From the NCBI RefSeq assembly GCF_006438785.1, contig NZ_RCZB01000004.1, positions 129,810-193,809 of the forward strand: a stretch of 64,000 bases of DNA, read 5' to 3'. The translations under genes and the position numbers were made by a program. Under the pieces are notes generated by a model. It saw only the letters and a program-made list of their open reading frames with translations. It searched no databases and was not told the DNA's origin. Shown here one piece after another: positions 55,383-64,000 of the stretch. This DNA comes from Rhodanobacter glycinis (GTDB lineage Bacteria; Pseudomonadota; Gammaproteobacteria; Xanthomonadales; Rhodanobacteraceae). The first letter of the stretch is position 1. Each line of letters begins with the position of its first letter.

Positions 55383-56987
55383 TCAGAAAGTCGAGCCACG
55401 CAGTTCGGCTGGCCGCCAGTCGGCGGCCAGCACCTGTTGGCGCTGTTCGGCGACTCGGCGGCTGATCGTGTCGATCGCCGACGCGTAGGCAGGCTCACTG
55501 GCAAGTGGCTGCAACAGCGGCGTGGTCTGCAGATAGGCGCGGTCGCTATAGCCGGCTTTCACAGCATCGGTGATCGTCGCCAGTGCGGCCTGCCGGTCAT
55601 GGCGGGCGAGCTGCAGCATCGCCAGTTCAAGACGATCCGCCGGATAGCCAGCGCCCGCGTTCAGCTGCACCCGTATGGCCTCGATGCGCCGATCAAGCCA
55701 CTGCGATGTTGGTGGCGTGTTGTTGTAGAGGCCAGCCAGTGTCGTGGGCAAACTCATCTGCGGGCGTAACTGCACGGCCTTGCGGAAATTTTCGCTTGCG
55801 GCGTTGCGATCACCGCGCAGCAGTGCCAGTTGACCGGCGAGAAGGTACAGATCCACATGCGGCGTATACCGCGTCAATGCCTGATCCAGTGCGACTTGCG
55901 CCTCGGCGTAACGACCTTGCAGAAACAAGTGCTGCGGCCACGCGATATTGGAAAACACGTTATCGGGATTGAGCTGAAAGCTGCGTCGAAAGCGCTGCTC
56001 GGCAGCTTCGCTGAAACCGAGCAGGTCCAGTTCGCGGGCAATCTGCACCTCGCGGAAATGGAGCTTTTCAGGATTGCCGCGGATGTCGAGATTGGCGTGC
56101 AGCGCATCGCTCAATCGCCCTTGCTCCTGAGACAGATAGGCGGCCGAGGTGCGACTGCGATCGTCGTCGGGGTCAAGTGAATAGGCGCGTTGGTAAGCAT
56201 CGAGCGCAGCCTGCAACTCACCACGGCAGTCGTGCGCATAGGCTAGCGCCGACCATGCCGGTGCGCTGCCCGGCGCGGCTTGCAACACCGACTCGGCCAG
56301 TTTCTGCGCGGTCATCGTATCTTCGTAGGGAAAGTTGTACAGGCAGACACGGGCACTGTGGGCACGGCTGAGGCCGATCTGTGCGGCCTGGTTATGCGGT
56401 GCTGACGCGAGTACCTGCCGATACAGCCCGATCGCCCGTTCGTTGTTGTCGCGCTGGCCGATGCTGGCGTAGTAGGCGGCACGTTGCAGCAATTCCTGAC
56501 TCGCCGATGGTGCCGCCACGACCGGCATCACGGGCTTGTGCAGCCACCATGCGCCGCAGATGCCGAGCAGAAGCAGCAGTGCTGCCAGCGCCGTAGGCAG
56601 ATAACGGCGTCGCCATCGCCATGCGTCGGGTGCGACCTGTGGCGCATCACCCGGCGACGACTCATCCAGAAGTTGCGGTGGCTCACATAGCTGATAGCCG
56701 CGTCCACGCACCGAACGGATATAACGCGGCCGACGCCCGTCATCACCCAGCACCTGGCGCAACAGCTTGACGCGCTGGGTGACGGTTTCCTCGTTGACCA
56801 CAGCCGGCGCCCACACCTGCGCGATCAACTGGTCAAAGTCCACCACGGCATGGCCGTGGCGCAACAGGCAGGCGAGCAGCCGGAAGCTCAGTCCCTGCAC
56901 GTCCAGCAAGGCGGCATCACGGCTCACCTGCTGGCGCGCAAGGTCGATCTGCAGATCGAGCAGTCGATAGCGTGACGGCTGATTCAT
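55383..56987 (-). CDS. CadC-like winged-helix membrane regulator with TPR domain
   Basis: A 534-residue regulator. The OmpR-type winged helix (about 1-95) ends in PRYIRSVRGRGYQLCEP, followed by one transmembrane helix (about 128-150, LPTALAALLLLLGICGAWWL) and a periplasmic part made of tetratricopeptide repeats (about 180-480). This matches CadC-like one-component sensors. The ATG at 56987 overlaps the stop of a 15-codon leader ORF (ATGA) that has its own GGAGG, while the alternative ATG at 57023 lacks a usable site. The gene follows uppP. Confidence 0.85.
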   Translation of the reverse strand: MNQPSRYRLLDLQIDLARQQVSRDAALLDVQGLSFRLLACLLRHGHAVVDFDQLIAQVWAPAVVNEETVTQRVKLLRQVLGDDGRRPRYIRSVRGRGYQLCEPPQLLDESSPGDAPQVAPDAWRWRRRYLPTALAALLLLLGICGAWWLHKPVMPVVAAPSASQELLQRAAYYASIGQRDNNERAIGLYRQVLASAPHNQAAQIGLSRAHSARVCLYNFPYEDTMTAQKLAESVLQAAPGSAPAWSALAYAHDCRGELQAALDAYQRAYSLDPDDDRSRTSAAYLSQEQGRLSDALHANLDIRGNPEKLHFREVQIARELDLLGFSEAAEQRFRRSFQLNPDNVFSNIAWPQHLFLQGRYAEAQVALDQALTRYTPHVDLYLLAGQLALLRGDRNAASENFRKAVQLRPQMSLPTTLAGLYNNTPPTSQWLDRRIEAIRVQLNAGAGYPADRLELAMLQLARHDRQAALATITDAVKAGYSDRAYLQTTPLLQPLASEPAYASAIDTISRRVAEQRQQVLAADWRPAELRGSTF

Positions 56988-57031
56988 ATGCAGAACGTTG
57001 CTGGCGTGGTCGGGGGCAACCATCCTTTCAT
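56984..57031 (-). CDS. 15-codon leader ORF coupled to the CadC-like gene
   Basis: ATG at 57031, six bases after GGAGG, reads MKGWLPPTTPATFCI and stops at TGA 56984-56986, overlapping the ATG of the regulator. It begins 18 bases after the uppP stop codon. The regulator itself lacks a Shine-Dalgarno, so its translation may depend on ribosomes finishing this peptide. Three prolines (two adjacent) could cause stalling that would make this a sensing leader. Whether it is conserved is unknown. Confidence 0.6.
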   Translation of the reverse strand: MKGWLPPTTPATFCI

Positions 57032-57048
57032 GGATTGCCTCCGAGCGC

Positions 57049-57846
57049 TCAGGCGCCTGCCGGAATCAGCAGCAGCAGCGCGATGCCGAGCACGATGCGG
57101 TAGATCGCGAACGGCGTGAAGCGGTGCGTACGGATATAGCCGAGCAACCACTTCACCGCGACGAACGCCATCACCGCCGAGACCACGAAGCCCACCACCA
57201 AGGCGGTCCAGTCTTCGTGCGCGGCGCCGCCGCCCTTCACCACCTTCAGCAACTCATAGCCGGTCGCCGCGTACATGGTCGGGATGCCGACCAGGAAGGC
57301 GAACTCGGTGGCCGCGGCGCGATTGCTGGTGCCGGCCAGCATGGCCGCAAAGATCGTCGCGGCCGAGCGCGAAGTGCCCGGGAACAGACCGGCGATCATC
57401 TGCGCGATGCCGACCAGGATCGCCACCTTCCAGGTCACCTCGTTGCGATCGGGCTGGCGCGCGGCCAGCTGTTCGGCAGCAATCATCCACAAGCCGCCGA
57501 TCACCAGAGCCCAGGCAATCGGCGTCACCGTTTCGGGCAGCCTGAAGCCCATCTTCACTGCGACGAAACCGAGCACCGCGGTGATCGCGAACGCCACCAT
57601 AAGCTTCAGCAGGTAGTCGCGGTTGGCCGGCTCGCGCCACTGCGTGAACAGCTGCCAGATGCGCTTCCAGTAGATCAGCGTCACCGCCAGGATGGCGCCC
57701 GCCTGAATGCCGATGTTGAACAGATCCGAACGATGACCCAGGCCCAGCTTCTCGGCGATCAACAGGTGGCCGGTGCTGGAGATCGGCAGAAATTCAGTGA
57801 TGCCTTCGATGATGCCGAGCAGGATGACATGGAGCAGATCGATCAC
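57049..57846 (-). CDS. uppP: undecaprenyl-diphosphatase
   Basis: A 265-residue polytopic inner-membrane enzyme that converts undecaprenyl pyrophosphate to undecaprenyl phosphate, recycling the lipid carrier for peptidoglycan and other cell-wall polymers. The signature GIIEGITEFLPISSTGH is at residues 11-27 and the second motif FPGTSRS at 155-161, both carrying catalytic acidic, arginine and serine residues. It starts with GTG. Extra copy number is associated with bacitracin tolerance in other bacteria. It probably heads the transcript that continues to the CadC-like regulator. Confidence 0.93.
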   Translation of the reverse strand: MIDLLHVILLGIIEGITEFLPISSTGHLLIAEKLGLGHRSDLFNIGIQAGAILAVTLIYWKRIWQLFTQWREPANRDYLLKLMVAFAITAVLGFVAVKMGFRLPETVTPIAWALVIGGLWMIAAEQLAARQPDRNEVTWKVAILVGIAQMIAGLFPGTSRSAATIFAAMLAGTSNRAAATEFAFLVGIPTMYAATGYELLKVVKGGGAAHEDWTALVVGFVVSAVMAFVAVKWLLGYIRTHRFTPFAIYRIVLGIALLLLIPAGA

Positions 57847-58399
57847 AGGGGATGCGCCTTCGATGGAGCGGCGCAGCGGCCGCGGACAAGGGCGCCTAGC
57901 TTACGTGGTTGGCATGCGCGCGGAGCACCGGGCGATCACCGCAAAGGCACTTCCGATCACGGGATCGATCGACGGTGCGTTGCGGAAAATTTGCCCGCGG
58001 CCAGATGTTCGCCGATTCATGTGGCGCCATCGCGCTCCCCGGTCCGCATGGTTGCGATCGATGGCTGCAGCCATTCTCGATGCGGCGCCCCTTATAACGA
58101 CTTGCAATAACGAGGCGCACGTCATTCTATTGCAATGCAGCAATGCTTGAGGCAGGATCAAGTCGCAGGAAGAGTTTGGAACGCGGAAAGCGGCAGCGTC
58201 ATCGACGCGCCCGCCGCGCCCTCCAGGCAAGGTGATCGGGGGATCGCAGAACCGTGGCTTGTGCGCCTGAGCGCCATGTACCCGTCTTGCATCATTCCCG
58301 CAAACCATCCTGCCGCAGGCGCCGGCAAGGGTGCCCGAATGCCACGCTGCCGGTCGCTATCGCGATCGGCCTGCTCCCAGCTATAGCGCGTATCTCCCC
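57847..58399. other. long intergenic region upstream of the nitrogen block
   Basis: No gene is supported on either strand across about 550 bases. The only marked feature is an inverted repeat TTGCAATA (58102-58109) / TATTGCAA (58128-58135) with 18 bases between its arms; it is a possible activator or repressor site. Open frames through the region have repetitive basic translations. Confidence 0.5.
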
Positions 58400-58415
58400 T
58401 GGCCGTCGATTTGCC
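58400..58415 (+). promoter_or_regulatory. candidate sigma-54 promoter upstream of the TorF-like gene
   Basis: TGGCCGTCGATTTGCC has the -24 GG (58401-58402) and -12 GC (58413-58414) at the required 12-base spacing, with TTGC perfect at -12. The distance to the TorF-like ATG is about 145 bases. It matches the consensus less closely than the glnA promoter because the -24 box has CG for AC. Confidence 0.45.
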
Positions 58416-58560
58416 CGGGACGGGCGGTGCTGCGCCCGGAATTCGATCGTCGAGTTGCGTCGCCCGGCAGATCGCTTCGGCGATCGTGAGCGCGAACAAA
58501 TCTTGCGGACGTCCATACGTCCATTCGGATTTGCGTCCATACCCAGCGGAGGAGCAGTCG

Positions 58561-59710
<1,150 letters not shown>

Positions 59711-59730
59711 CCCAGCCCTGCGAGGTTCCC

Positions 59731-61095
59731 ATGAAAGACTTCCTGTTGTTTCGCCACGCGCGTGGCCTGCCGGCCTGGCTACCGTCCATCCTATTGTTTT
59801 GCCTGGTTCTGCTGACTCCGACGGCATACGCCCAGGCGGCAGCTGCAGCGGCCGCGCCGGTGGTGGTGGACAAGGGCGATGTGGCGTGGATGCTGACCTC
59901 GACCCTGCTCGTGCTGATGATGACGGTGCCGGGCGTGGCCTTGTTCTATGGCGGTCTGGTCCGCTCCAAGAACATACTTTCCGTGCTGATGCAGGTGCTG
60001 ACCGTGTTCTCGATGATCGTGGTGCTGTGGGTGATCTACGGCTACACGTTCGCGTTCGATCCCGGCAACCCGTTCGTGGGAGACGCCAGCAAGCTGTTCC
60101 TGAAAGGAGTCGGCACCACGTCGCTGGCCGACACCTTTACGGCGACGGTGAAGTTGCCTGAGTTCGTCTTCATCGTGTTCCAGGCGACCTTCGCCGGCAT
60201 CACCGGCACCCTGATCGTCGGTTCGCTGGCCGAACGGATGAAGTTCGGCGCGGTGCTGCTGTTCACCGCCTTGTGGTTCACCTTCGCCTACATCCCGATT
60301 GCGCACATGGTGTGGGGTCCGGGTGGCTTCATGCTGACTCGTGGCGCGCTCGACTTTGCCGGTGGCACCGTGGTGCACATCAATGCGGGCATCGCCGGCC
60401 TCGTGGGTGCCTACTTGCTCGGCCCGCGCCTGGGCATGGGCCGCGAAGCGATGAAACCGCACAACCTGACTTTCACCATGATTGGTGCCTCGCTGCTGTG
60501 GGTGGGCTGGTTCGGCTTCAATGCCGGCTCCAACCTGGAGTCGAATGCCGGCGCAGCGCTGGCCTTCATCAACACCCTGGTGGCCACGGCCGCGGCGGTG
60601 CTGGCCTGGTTGCTGATCGAGCGGGTGTTCAAGGGCAAGCCATCGATGCTTGGTGGTGCGTCCGGTGCGGTGGCGGGTCTGGTGGCCATTACTCCGGCCT
60701 GCGGCACGGTCGGGCCGATGGGTTCCCTGGTCATCGGCGCGGTGGCCAGCCTGGTCTGCGTATGGGGCGTGAGTGGATTGAAGAAATTGCTGAAAGCGGA
60801 TGACGCGCTGGACGTGTTTGGCGTTCACGGTGTGGGCGGCATCGCCGGTGCGCTGCTGACGGGTGTCTTCACCGCACCTGGCCTGGGCGGCACGGGCGCG
60901 GCGGATTTCTCCATCGTCCACCAGTTGGGGATCCAGGCGCTGGGTGTCGGCGTCACGCTGGTATGGAGTGGCGTGGTGTCGCTGATCGCCTACCTGATTG
61001 TGCGAGCCGTATTCGGCGGCCTGCGGGTCGGCGAGGAGAGCGAACATCAAGGTCTGGATATCACCAGCCATGGCGAAGCCGCTTACGAGGCTTGA
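59731..61095 (+). CDS. amtB: ammonium transporter
   Basis: A 454-residue inner-membrane ammonium channel. After a cleavable-looking N-terminus (to about residue 35) come eleven helices. The conducting twin histidines are His216 (GGTVVHINAG) and His366 (DVFGVHGVGGIAG), and the amine-binding VPGVALFYGGLVR region is present. The tail includes GEESEHQGLDITSHGEAAYEA. Paired with glnK twenty bases upstream, as in most bacteria, so P-II can block the channel when nitrogen is plentiful. Confidence 0.95.
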   Translation: MKDFLLFRHARGLPAWLPSILLFCLVLLTPTAYAQAAAAAAAPVVVDKGDVAWMLTSTLLVLMMTVPGVALFYGGLVRSKNILSVLMQVLTVFSMIVVLWVIYGYTFAFDPGNPFVGDASKLFLKGVGTTSLADTFTATVKLPEFVFIVFQATFAGITGTLIVGSLAERMKFGAVLLFTALWFTFAYIPIAHMVWGPGGFMLTRGALDFAGGTVVHINAGIAGLVGAYLLGPRLGMGREAMKPHNLTFTMIGASLLWVGWFGFNAGSNLESNAGAALAFINTLVATAAAVLAWLLIERVFKGKPSMLGGASGAVAGLVAITPACGTVGPMGSLVIGAVASLVCVWGVSGLKKLLKADDALDVFGVHGVGGIAGALLTGVFTAPGLGGTGAADFSIVHQLGIQALGVGVTLVWSGVVSLIAYLIVRAVFGGLRVGEESEHQGLDITSHGEAAYEA

Positions 61096-61138
61096 GATTG
61101 GCGGTAGCTGCGCGGAGGGTGCGGGTGCCGACTTTTGC

Positions 61139-61155
61139 TGCTGCAGAATGGTGCA
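61139..61155 (+). promoter_or_regulatory. NtrC-like enhancer site upstream of glnA
   Basis: TGCTGCAGAATGGTGCA matches the NtrC consensus TGCACC-N5-GGTGCA with a perfect right arm, four of six in the left arm and an AT-rich middle. Its centre is about 129 bases upstream of the inferred transcription start, a distance typical of enteric glnA enhancers. Confidence 0.55.
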
Positions 61156-61249
61156 AACAGCAAGCGACTTTGCCCGTGTATGATGCATATCATCCCTTCC
61201 GGCGGCCCCTGTTTGCTGCAAGTGATTGTCTTTGCAGGCTTTCACTTCA

Positions 61250-61265
61250 TGGCATGGGTATTGCT
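61250..61265 (+). promoter_or_regulatory. sigma-54 promoter of glnA
   Basis: TGGCATGGGTATTGCT carries -24 GG (61251-61252) and -12 GC (61263-61264) with exact spacing and near-perfect flanks (TGGCA, TTGCT). It places transcription start near 61276, 25 bases before the glnA ATG. With the NtrC-like site upstream it indicates nitrogen-limitation control by NtrC and RpoN. Confidence 0.78.
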
Positions 61266-61300
61266 GAAGAGTGTTCCGTCATCCATCTCCGAGGTTCCCC

Positions 61301-62710
61301 ATGTCCGCCCAGAAAGTGCTCGACCTGATCCAGGAACATGAGGTCGAATTCGTCGACTTCCGCTTCGCCGACATGCTCGGCGTGCATCACCACGTCACCT
61401 TTCCGGCCCATGCGATCGACGAGTCGACGTTCGAGGACGGCAAGATGTTCGACGGTTCCTCGATCACCGGCTGGAAGGGCATCAACGAGTCGGACATGGT
61501 GCTGCTGCCCGACCCGGATACCGCGCACCTCGACCCGTTCAGCGCGCACGTGCAGCTGATCCTGCATTGCGATGTGCTGGAGCCGAGCACGATGCAGGCC
61601 TACGGCCGCGACCCGCGCTCGATCGCCAAGCGCGGCGAGGCGTTCCTGAAATCCACCGGTATCGCCGACACCGCGTTCTTCGGGCCGGAGCCGGAATTCT
61701 TCATCTTCGACTCGGTGCGCTGGCAGAACGATCCGGGCCGCGTTTTCTACGAGATCGGTTCCGAGGAAGCGGCGTGGTCGTCGCGCTACAAGTACGAAGG
61801 CAGCAACACCGGCCACCGTCCCGGCGTCAAGGGTGGCTACTTTCCGGTCAGCCCGGTCGACTCGCTCGGCGATCTGCGCGCCGACATGTGCAAGGTGCTG
61901 GAGTCGCTGGGGCAGAAGGTCGAGGTGCATCACCACGAAGTGGCGAACGCCGGCCAGTGCGAGATCGGCGTGCGCTTCAACACGCTGGTGAAGAAGGCCG
62001 ACGAGCTGATGACGATGAAGTACGTCATCAAGAACGTGGCGCACCAGAACGGCAAGACCGCCACCTTCATGCCCAAACCGCTGGTCGGCGACAACGGCTC
62101 GGGTATGCACGTGCACCAGTCGCTGGCCAAGAACGGCGAGAACCTGTTCGCCGGCGATCTGTACGGCGGCCTGTCGCAGACCGCGCTGTGGTACATCGGC
62201 GGCATCTTCAAGCATGCCCGCGCAATCAACGCGTTCGCCAACTCCACCACCAACAGCTACAAGCGCCTGGTGCCGGGCTTCGAGGCGCCGGTGATGCTGG
62301 CCTACTCGGCGCGCAACCGCTCGGCGAGCTGCCGCATCCCGTACGTGGCCAGCCCGAAGGGCCGTCGCATCGAGGTGCGCTTCCCCGATCCGATGAACTC
62401 CGGCTACCTGGTGTTCACCGCGCTGATGATGGCCGGCCTCGACGGCATCATCAACAAGATCGACCCGGGCGCGCCGGCCGACAAGGACCTGTACGACCTG
62501 CCGCCGGAAGAAGAGAAGAACATCCCGCAAGTCTGCTCCAGCCTCGACGCCGCACTGGAAGCGCTGGACAAGGATCGCGACTTCCTGAAAGCCGGCGGCG
62601 TGTTTACCGACGACTTCATCGATGCCTACATCGAAGTGAAGATGAAGGAAGTCACCAAGTACCGCGCCAGCACGCATCCGCTGGAGTTCCAGATGTATTA
62701 CTCGCTCTGA
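61301..62710 (+). CDS. glnA: type I glutamine synthetase
   Basis: A 469-residue ATP-dependent ligase that makes glutamine from glutamate and ammonium and forms a dodecamer. FDGSSITGW, the metal-binding [11 protein letters not shown], the ATP-binding [17 protein letters not shown], and the adenylylation site with Tyr398 in [11 protein letters not shown] are present, so activity should be controlled by GlnE. GAGG lies before ATG 61301; an ATG ten codons upstream overlaps the leader. It follows amtB in the same direction, with its own sigma-54 promoter. Confidence 0.97.
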   Translation: MSAQKVLDLIQEHEVEFVDFRFADMLGVHHHVTFPAHAIDESTFEDGKMFDGSSITGWKGINESDMVLLPDPDTAHLDPFSAHVQLILHCDVLEPSTMQAYGRDPRSIAKRGEAFLKSTGIADTAFFGPEPEFFIFDSVRWQNDPGRVFYEIGSEEAAWSSRYKYEGSNTGHRPGVKGGYFPVSPVDSLGDLRADMCKVLESLGQKVEVHHHEVANAGQCEIGVRFNTLVKKADELMTMKYVIKNVAHQNGKTATFMPKPLVGDNGSGMHVHQSLAKNGENLFAGDLYGGLSQTALWYIGGIFKHARAINAFANSTTNSYKRLVPGFEAPVMLAYSARNRSASCRIPYVASPKGRRIEVRFPDPMNSGYLVFTALMMAGLDGIINKIDPGAPADKDLYDLPPEEEKNIPQVCSSLDAALEALDKDRDFLKAGGVFTDDFIDAYIEVKMKEVTKYRASTHPLEFQMYYSL

Positions 62711-62730
62711 TCGCGGCGAGGGATTGAAAA

Positions 62731-62760
62731 CAACGGGCGCTGCAGCGCCCGTTGTTGTTG
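62731..62760 (+). terminator. intrinsic terminator of glnA
   Basis: CAACGGGCGC pairs perfectly with GCGCCCGTTG around a TGCA loop, followed by the T-rich TTGTTG. It stands 20 bases after the glnA stop codon. Confidence 0.85.
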
Positions 62761-62795
62761 GCGTCCACGCGACAAGCTCGGTGCGCACGGCGACC

Positions 62796-63155
62796 TTATG
62801 CAGGGAGTGCCAGCCACGCTTGCAGTTTTACTTCGCTCTCTTCGGTGATGGCAATGATGCGGTAGCCGGCCCAGAACTGGTCGGCCGATGCGGCATGTTC
62901 GTGCCACTGTTCCTGCACGCCCACTTCGATGTGGTGCGAAGAACCACTGGTGTCCGTCAGCGGCAGACGCAACTGATAGATCGCCTCGCTGCGCGGTGCC
63001 ATCGGGCCGATCAACAGCATGCCGGTGCCTGACAGGTTGCCGATCTGGCCCATGGTCAGCCCGGTGATGACGTCGGTGACCTCCGTCACGACATCGACCG
63101 ATTTGCGTCGTGCCCTGCGCTCCTCCCGCTGATGGTCGTGATCGGCACGATTCAT
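62796..63155 (-). CDS. PilZ-domain protein (c-di-GMP receptor candidate)
   Basis: A 119-residue single-domain PilZ protein. The c-di-GMP signature is partly visible: REERRARRKSVDVVTEV resembles the RxxxR box, and IGNLSGTGMLL resembles the D/NxSxxG motif (N-L-S-G-T-G). ATG 63155 overlaps the stop of the upstream DUF1631 gene (ATGA); GTG 63197 is inside that gene. It likely binds c-di-GMP and works with the DUF1631 protein in cell-surface or motility control (inference). Confidence 0.82.
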   Translation of the reverse strand: MNRADHDHQREERRARRKSVDVVTEVTDVITGLTMGQIGNLSGTGMLLIGPMAPRSEAIYQLRLPLTDTSGSSHHIEVGVQEQWHEHAASADQFWAGYRIIAITEESEVKLQAWLALPA

Positions 63156-64000
63156 GAGATGCGACTCAAGGGGATTTCCCGGGTAACGGCGCGCCACGCG
63201 TGATCAAGCACATCCTCATGATCCGACGCCATCTCGCGTGCTCGGCCACAGGCGATCTCGTGAGCCAGCTGCAGCTCACCCAGCTCCTCTGCACGCTGAC
63301 CGTTGCGAGTAACGAACAGGCTGTGTCCGGTCAAGGCCGAATACCACACCAGTCTGCGTCGGCTATGAGGGCCACCGGAGGGATCGATGAACTTGAACCA
63401 TGTTCCTATGGCCAATGTCCGAAGATGCCGGTGGATGCGCAGCACTTCGGTACTCGGCGCGACTTCAGCGGCACCAGCCGAACTGGCGACAGCACGGGTG
63501 ATCTCGGCATTCTTCTGGACCGGGGTTTCCCGTCGCCTTGAACGCACGCCGGGATCACCGGTGCCGAGGGAATTGCTTGCGGTTTCATTTCGATTCGCGT
63601 CAATCATGCGCCGGGCCGCCTGCGCGACTTCATCATCCTGCATGCCTATTTGTCGCAGACCAGCCTCTACTTCGTCCTGCAGCTTGTTGCGGTTGCCGAT
63701 CGGCAGACGGCCCAGCAGCTGATCGGCGATCGCCAGTCGGGTACCGAAGACCTGGCTGAGTTCGCCATGGCGAAGCAGAGTCAACGCCAGTACGTCGGAC
63801 CAGGCGCGATCGAGCCGCGCCAGCAAGCGTTGTTGCGACGAGCCGGCGAAACGCTGGGTGAGCAGTTCCGCGGAACGGTGCCGGGCCTGCTCCAGGCGCT
63901 CCAGGCCCTGCATTGCATCCACCTGGCGCCGTTCGGCCAATTGTGTCCTGTGCTCCAGCTCAGCGAGGCGTTGTTCGAGGTCATGCTGCAGCGACAGGTA
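63152..64000 (-). CDS. DUF1631 family protein (5' end beyond the window)
   Basis: The C-terminal 282 residues of a longer protein; the frame is open to the right edge. The visible part has charged helices with coiled-coil potential (LEQRLAELEHRTQ), a helical central region and a C-terminal block LVWYSALTGHSLFVTRNGQRAEELGELQLAHEI, which resembles the end of DUF1631 proteins. These often associate with PilZ and c-di-GMP pathways. Its stop overlaps the start of the PilZ gene, so the two are translationally coupled. Confidence 0.75.
   Translation of the reverse strand, partial: YLSLQHDLEQRLAELEHRTQLAERRQVDAMQGLERLEQARHRSAELLTQRFAGSSQQRLLARLDRAWSDVLALTLLRHGELSQVFGTRLAIADQLLGRLPIGNRNKLQDEVEAGLRQIGMQDDEVAQAARRMIDANRNETASNSLGTGDPGVRSRRRETPVQKNAEITRAVASSAGAAEVAPSTEVLRIHRHLRTLAIGTWFKFIDPSGGPHSRRRLVWYSALTGHSLFVTRNGQRAEELGELQLAHEIACGRAREMASDHEDVLDHAWRAVTREIPLSRIS

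Noticed and set aside
61201..61216. Another sigma-54-like sequence (GGCGG...TTTGC) upstream of glnA.
   Set aside because: The GG-to-GC spacing is 11 rather than 12 bases; the site at 61250 fits exactly.

Overview
The window is dense, high-GC DNA typical of a gammaproteobacterium. Its gene content (phenylalanine hydroxylase with a divergent Lrp-type regulator, a TorF-like porin/GlnK/AmtB/GlnA nitrogen block, a DUF885 peptidase, a PA0069-type radical SAM protein, and REP-like repeats beginning GTGGGAGCGACT) points to the Xanthomonadales, most probably Rhodanobacteraceae. That placement is inference from content; there is no rRNA marker here. I see no tRNA, rRNA, CRISPR array, prophage or complete insertion sequence.

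Layout. 0-10.9 kb: end of an outer-membrane porin, an MHS-type MFS transporter, a GlsB-type membrane protein, an acyl-CoA synthetase, a radical SAM protein, a 59-residue membrane protein, and a minus-strand run of fructose-bisphosphatase, patatin lipoprotein and S9 peptidase. 11-18 kb: a DJ-1-like protein without its cysteine, a 72-residue protein, GFA, GST and WYL-regulator genes, a DUF885 peptidase, a RES/Xre toxin-antitoxin pair with a two-operator promoter, and an SGNH hydrolase. 17.7-19.5 kb: a less GC-rich cassette in which a DeoR-type repressor faces nudK and a deoxyribosyltransferase-like gene across phased repeats. 19.6-25 kb: phhA/Lrp, an acyltransferase with an alpha/beta hydrolase, a 2OG dioxygenase and an exported methyltransferase. 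25-31 kb: a TonB-dependent receptor with an exported phosphodiesterase, and an AAA ATPase. 31-35.4 kb: a PQQ dehydrogenase-like protein and an envelope-stress operon (DUF883, YqjE-like, AI-2E transporter).

35.4-45 kb is the most unusual part. It holds three related exported PD40 beta-propeller genes. Two sit in an operon with an unrecognised exported protein. The third, internally duplicated, lies directly upstream of a LytS/LytTR two-component pair. Between them are a REP copy, a cluster of six strong hairpins, and an EamA/AraC pair of lower GC. 45-54 kb: a five-gene minus-strand RND efflux operon (adaptor, pump, outer-membrane factor, SDR, NTF2-like) facing a LysR regulator.

54-64 kb: a serine hydrolase; uppP followed by a 15-codon leader ORF overlapping a CadC/TPR-type regulator; then the nitrogen block. 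glnA has a well-matched sigma-54 promoter with an NtrC-like site upstream, and a second sigma-54-like sequence precedes the TorF-like porin. The window ends in a PilZ protein translationally coupled to a DUF1631 gene cut by the edge.
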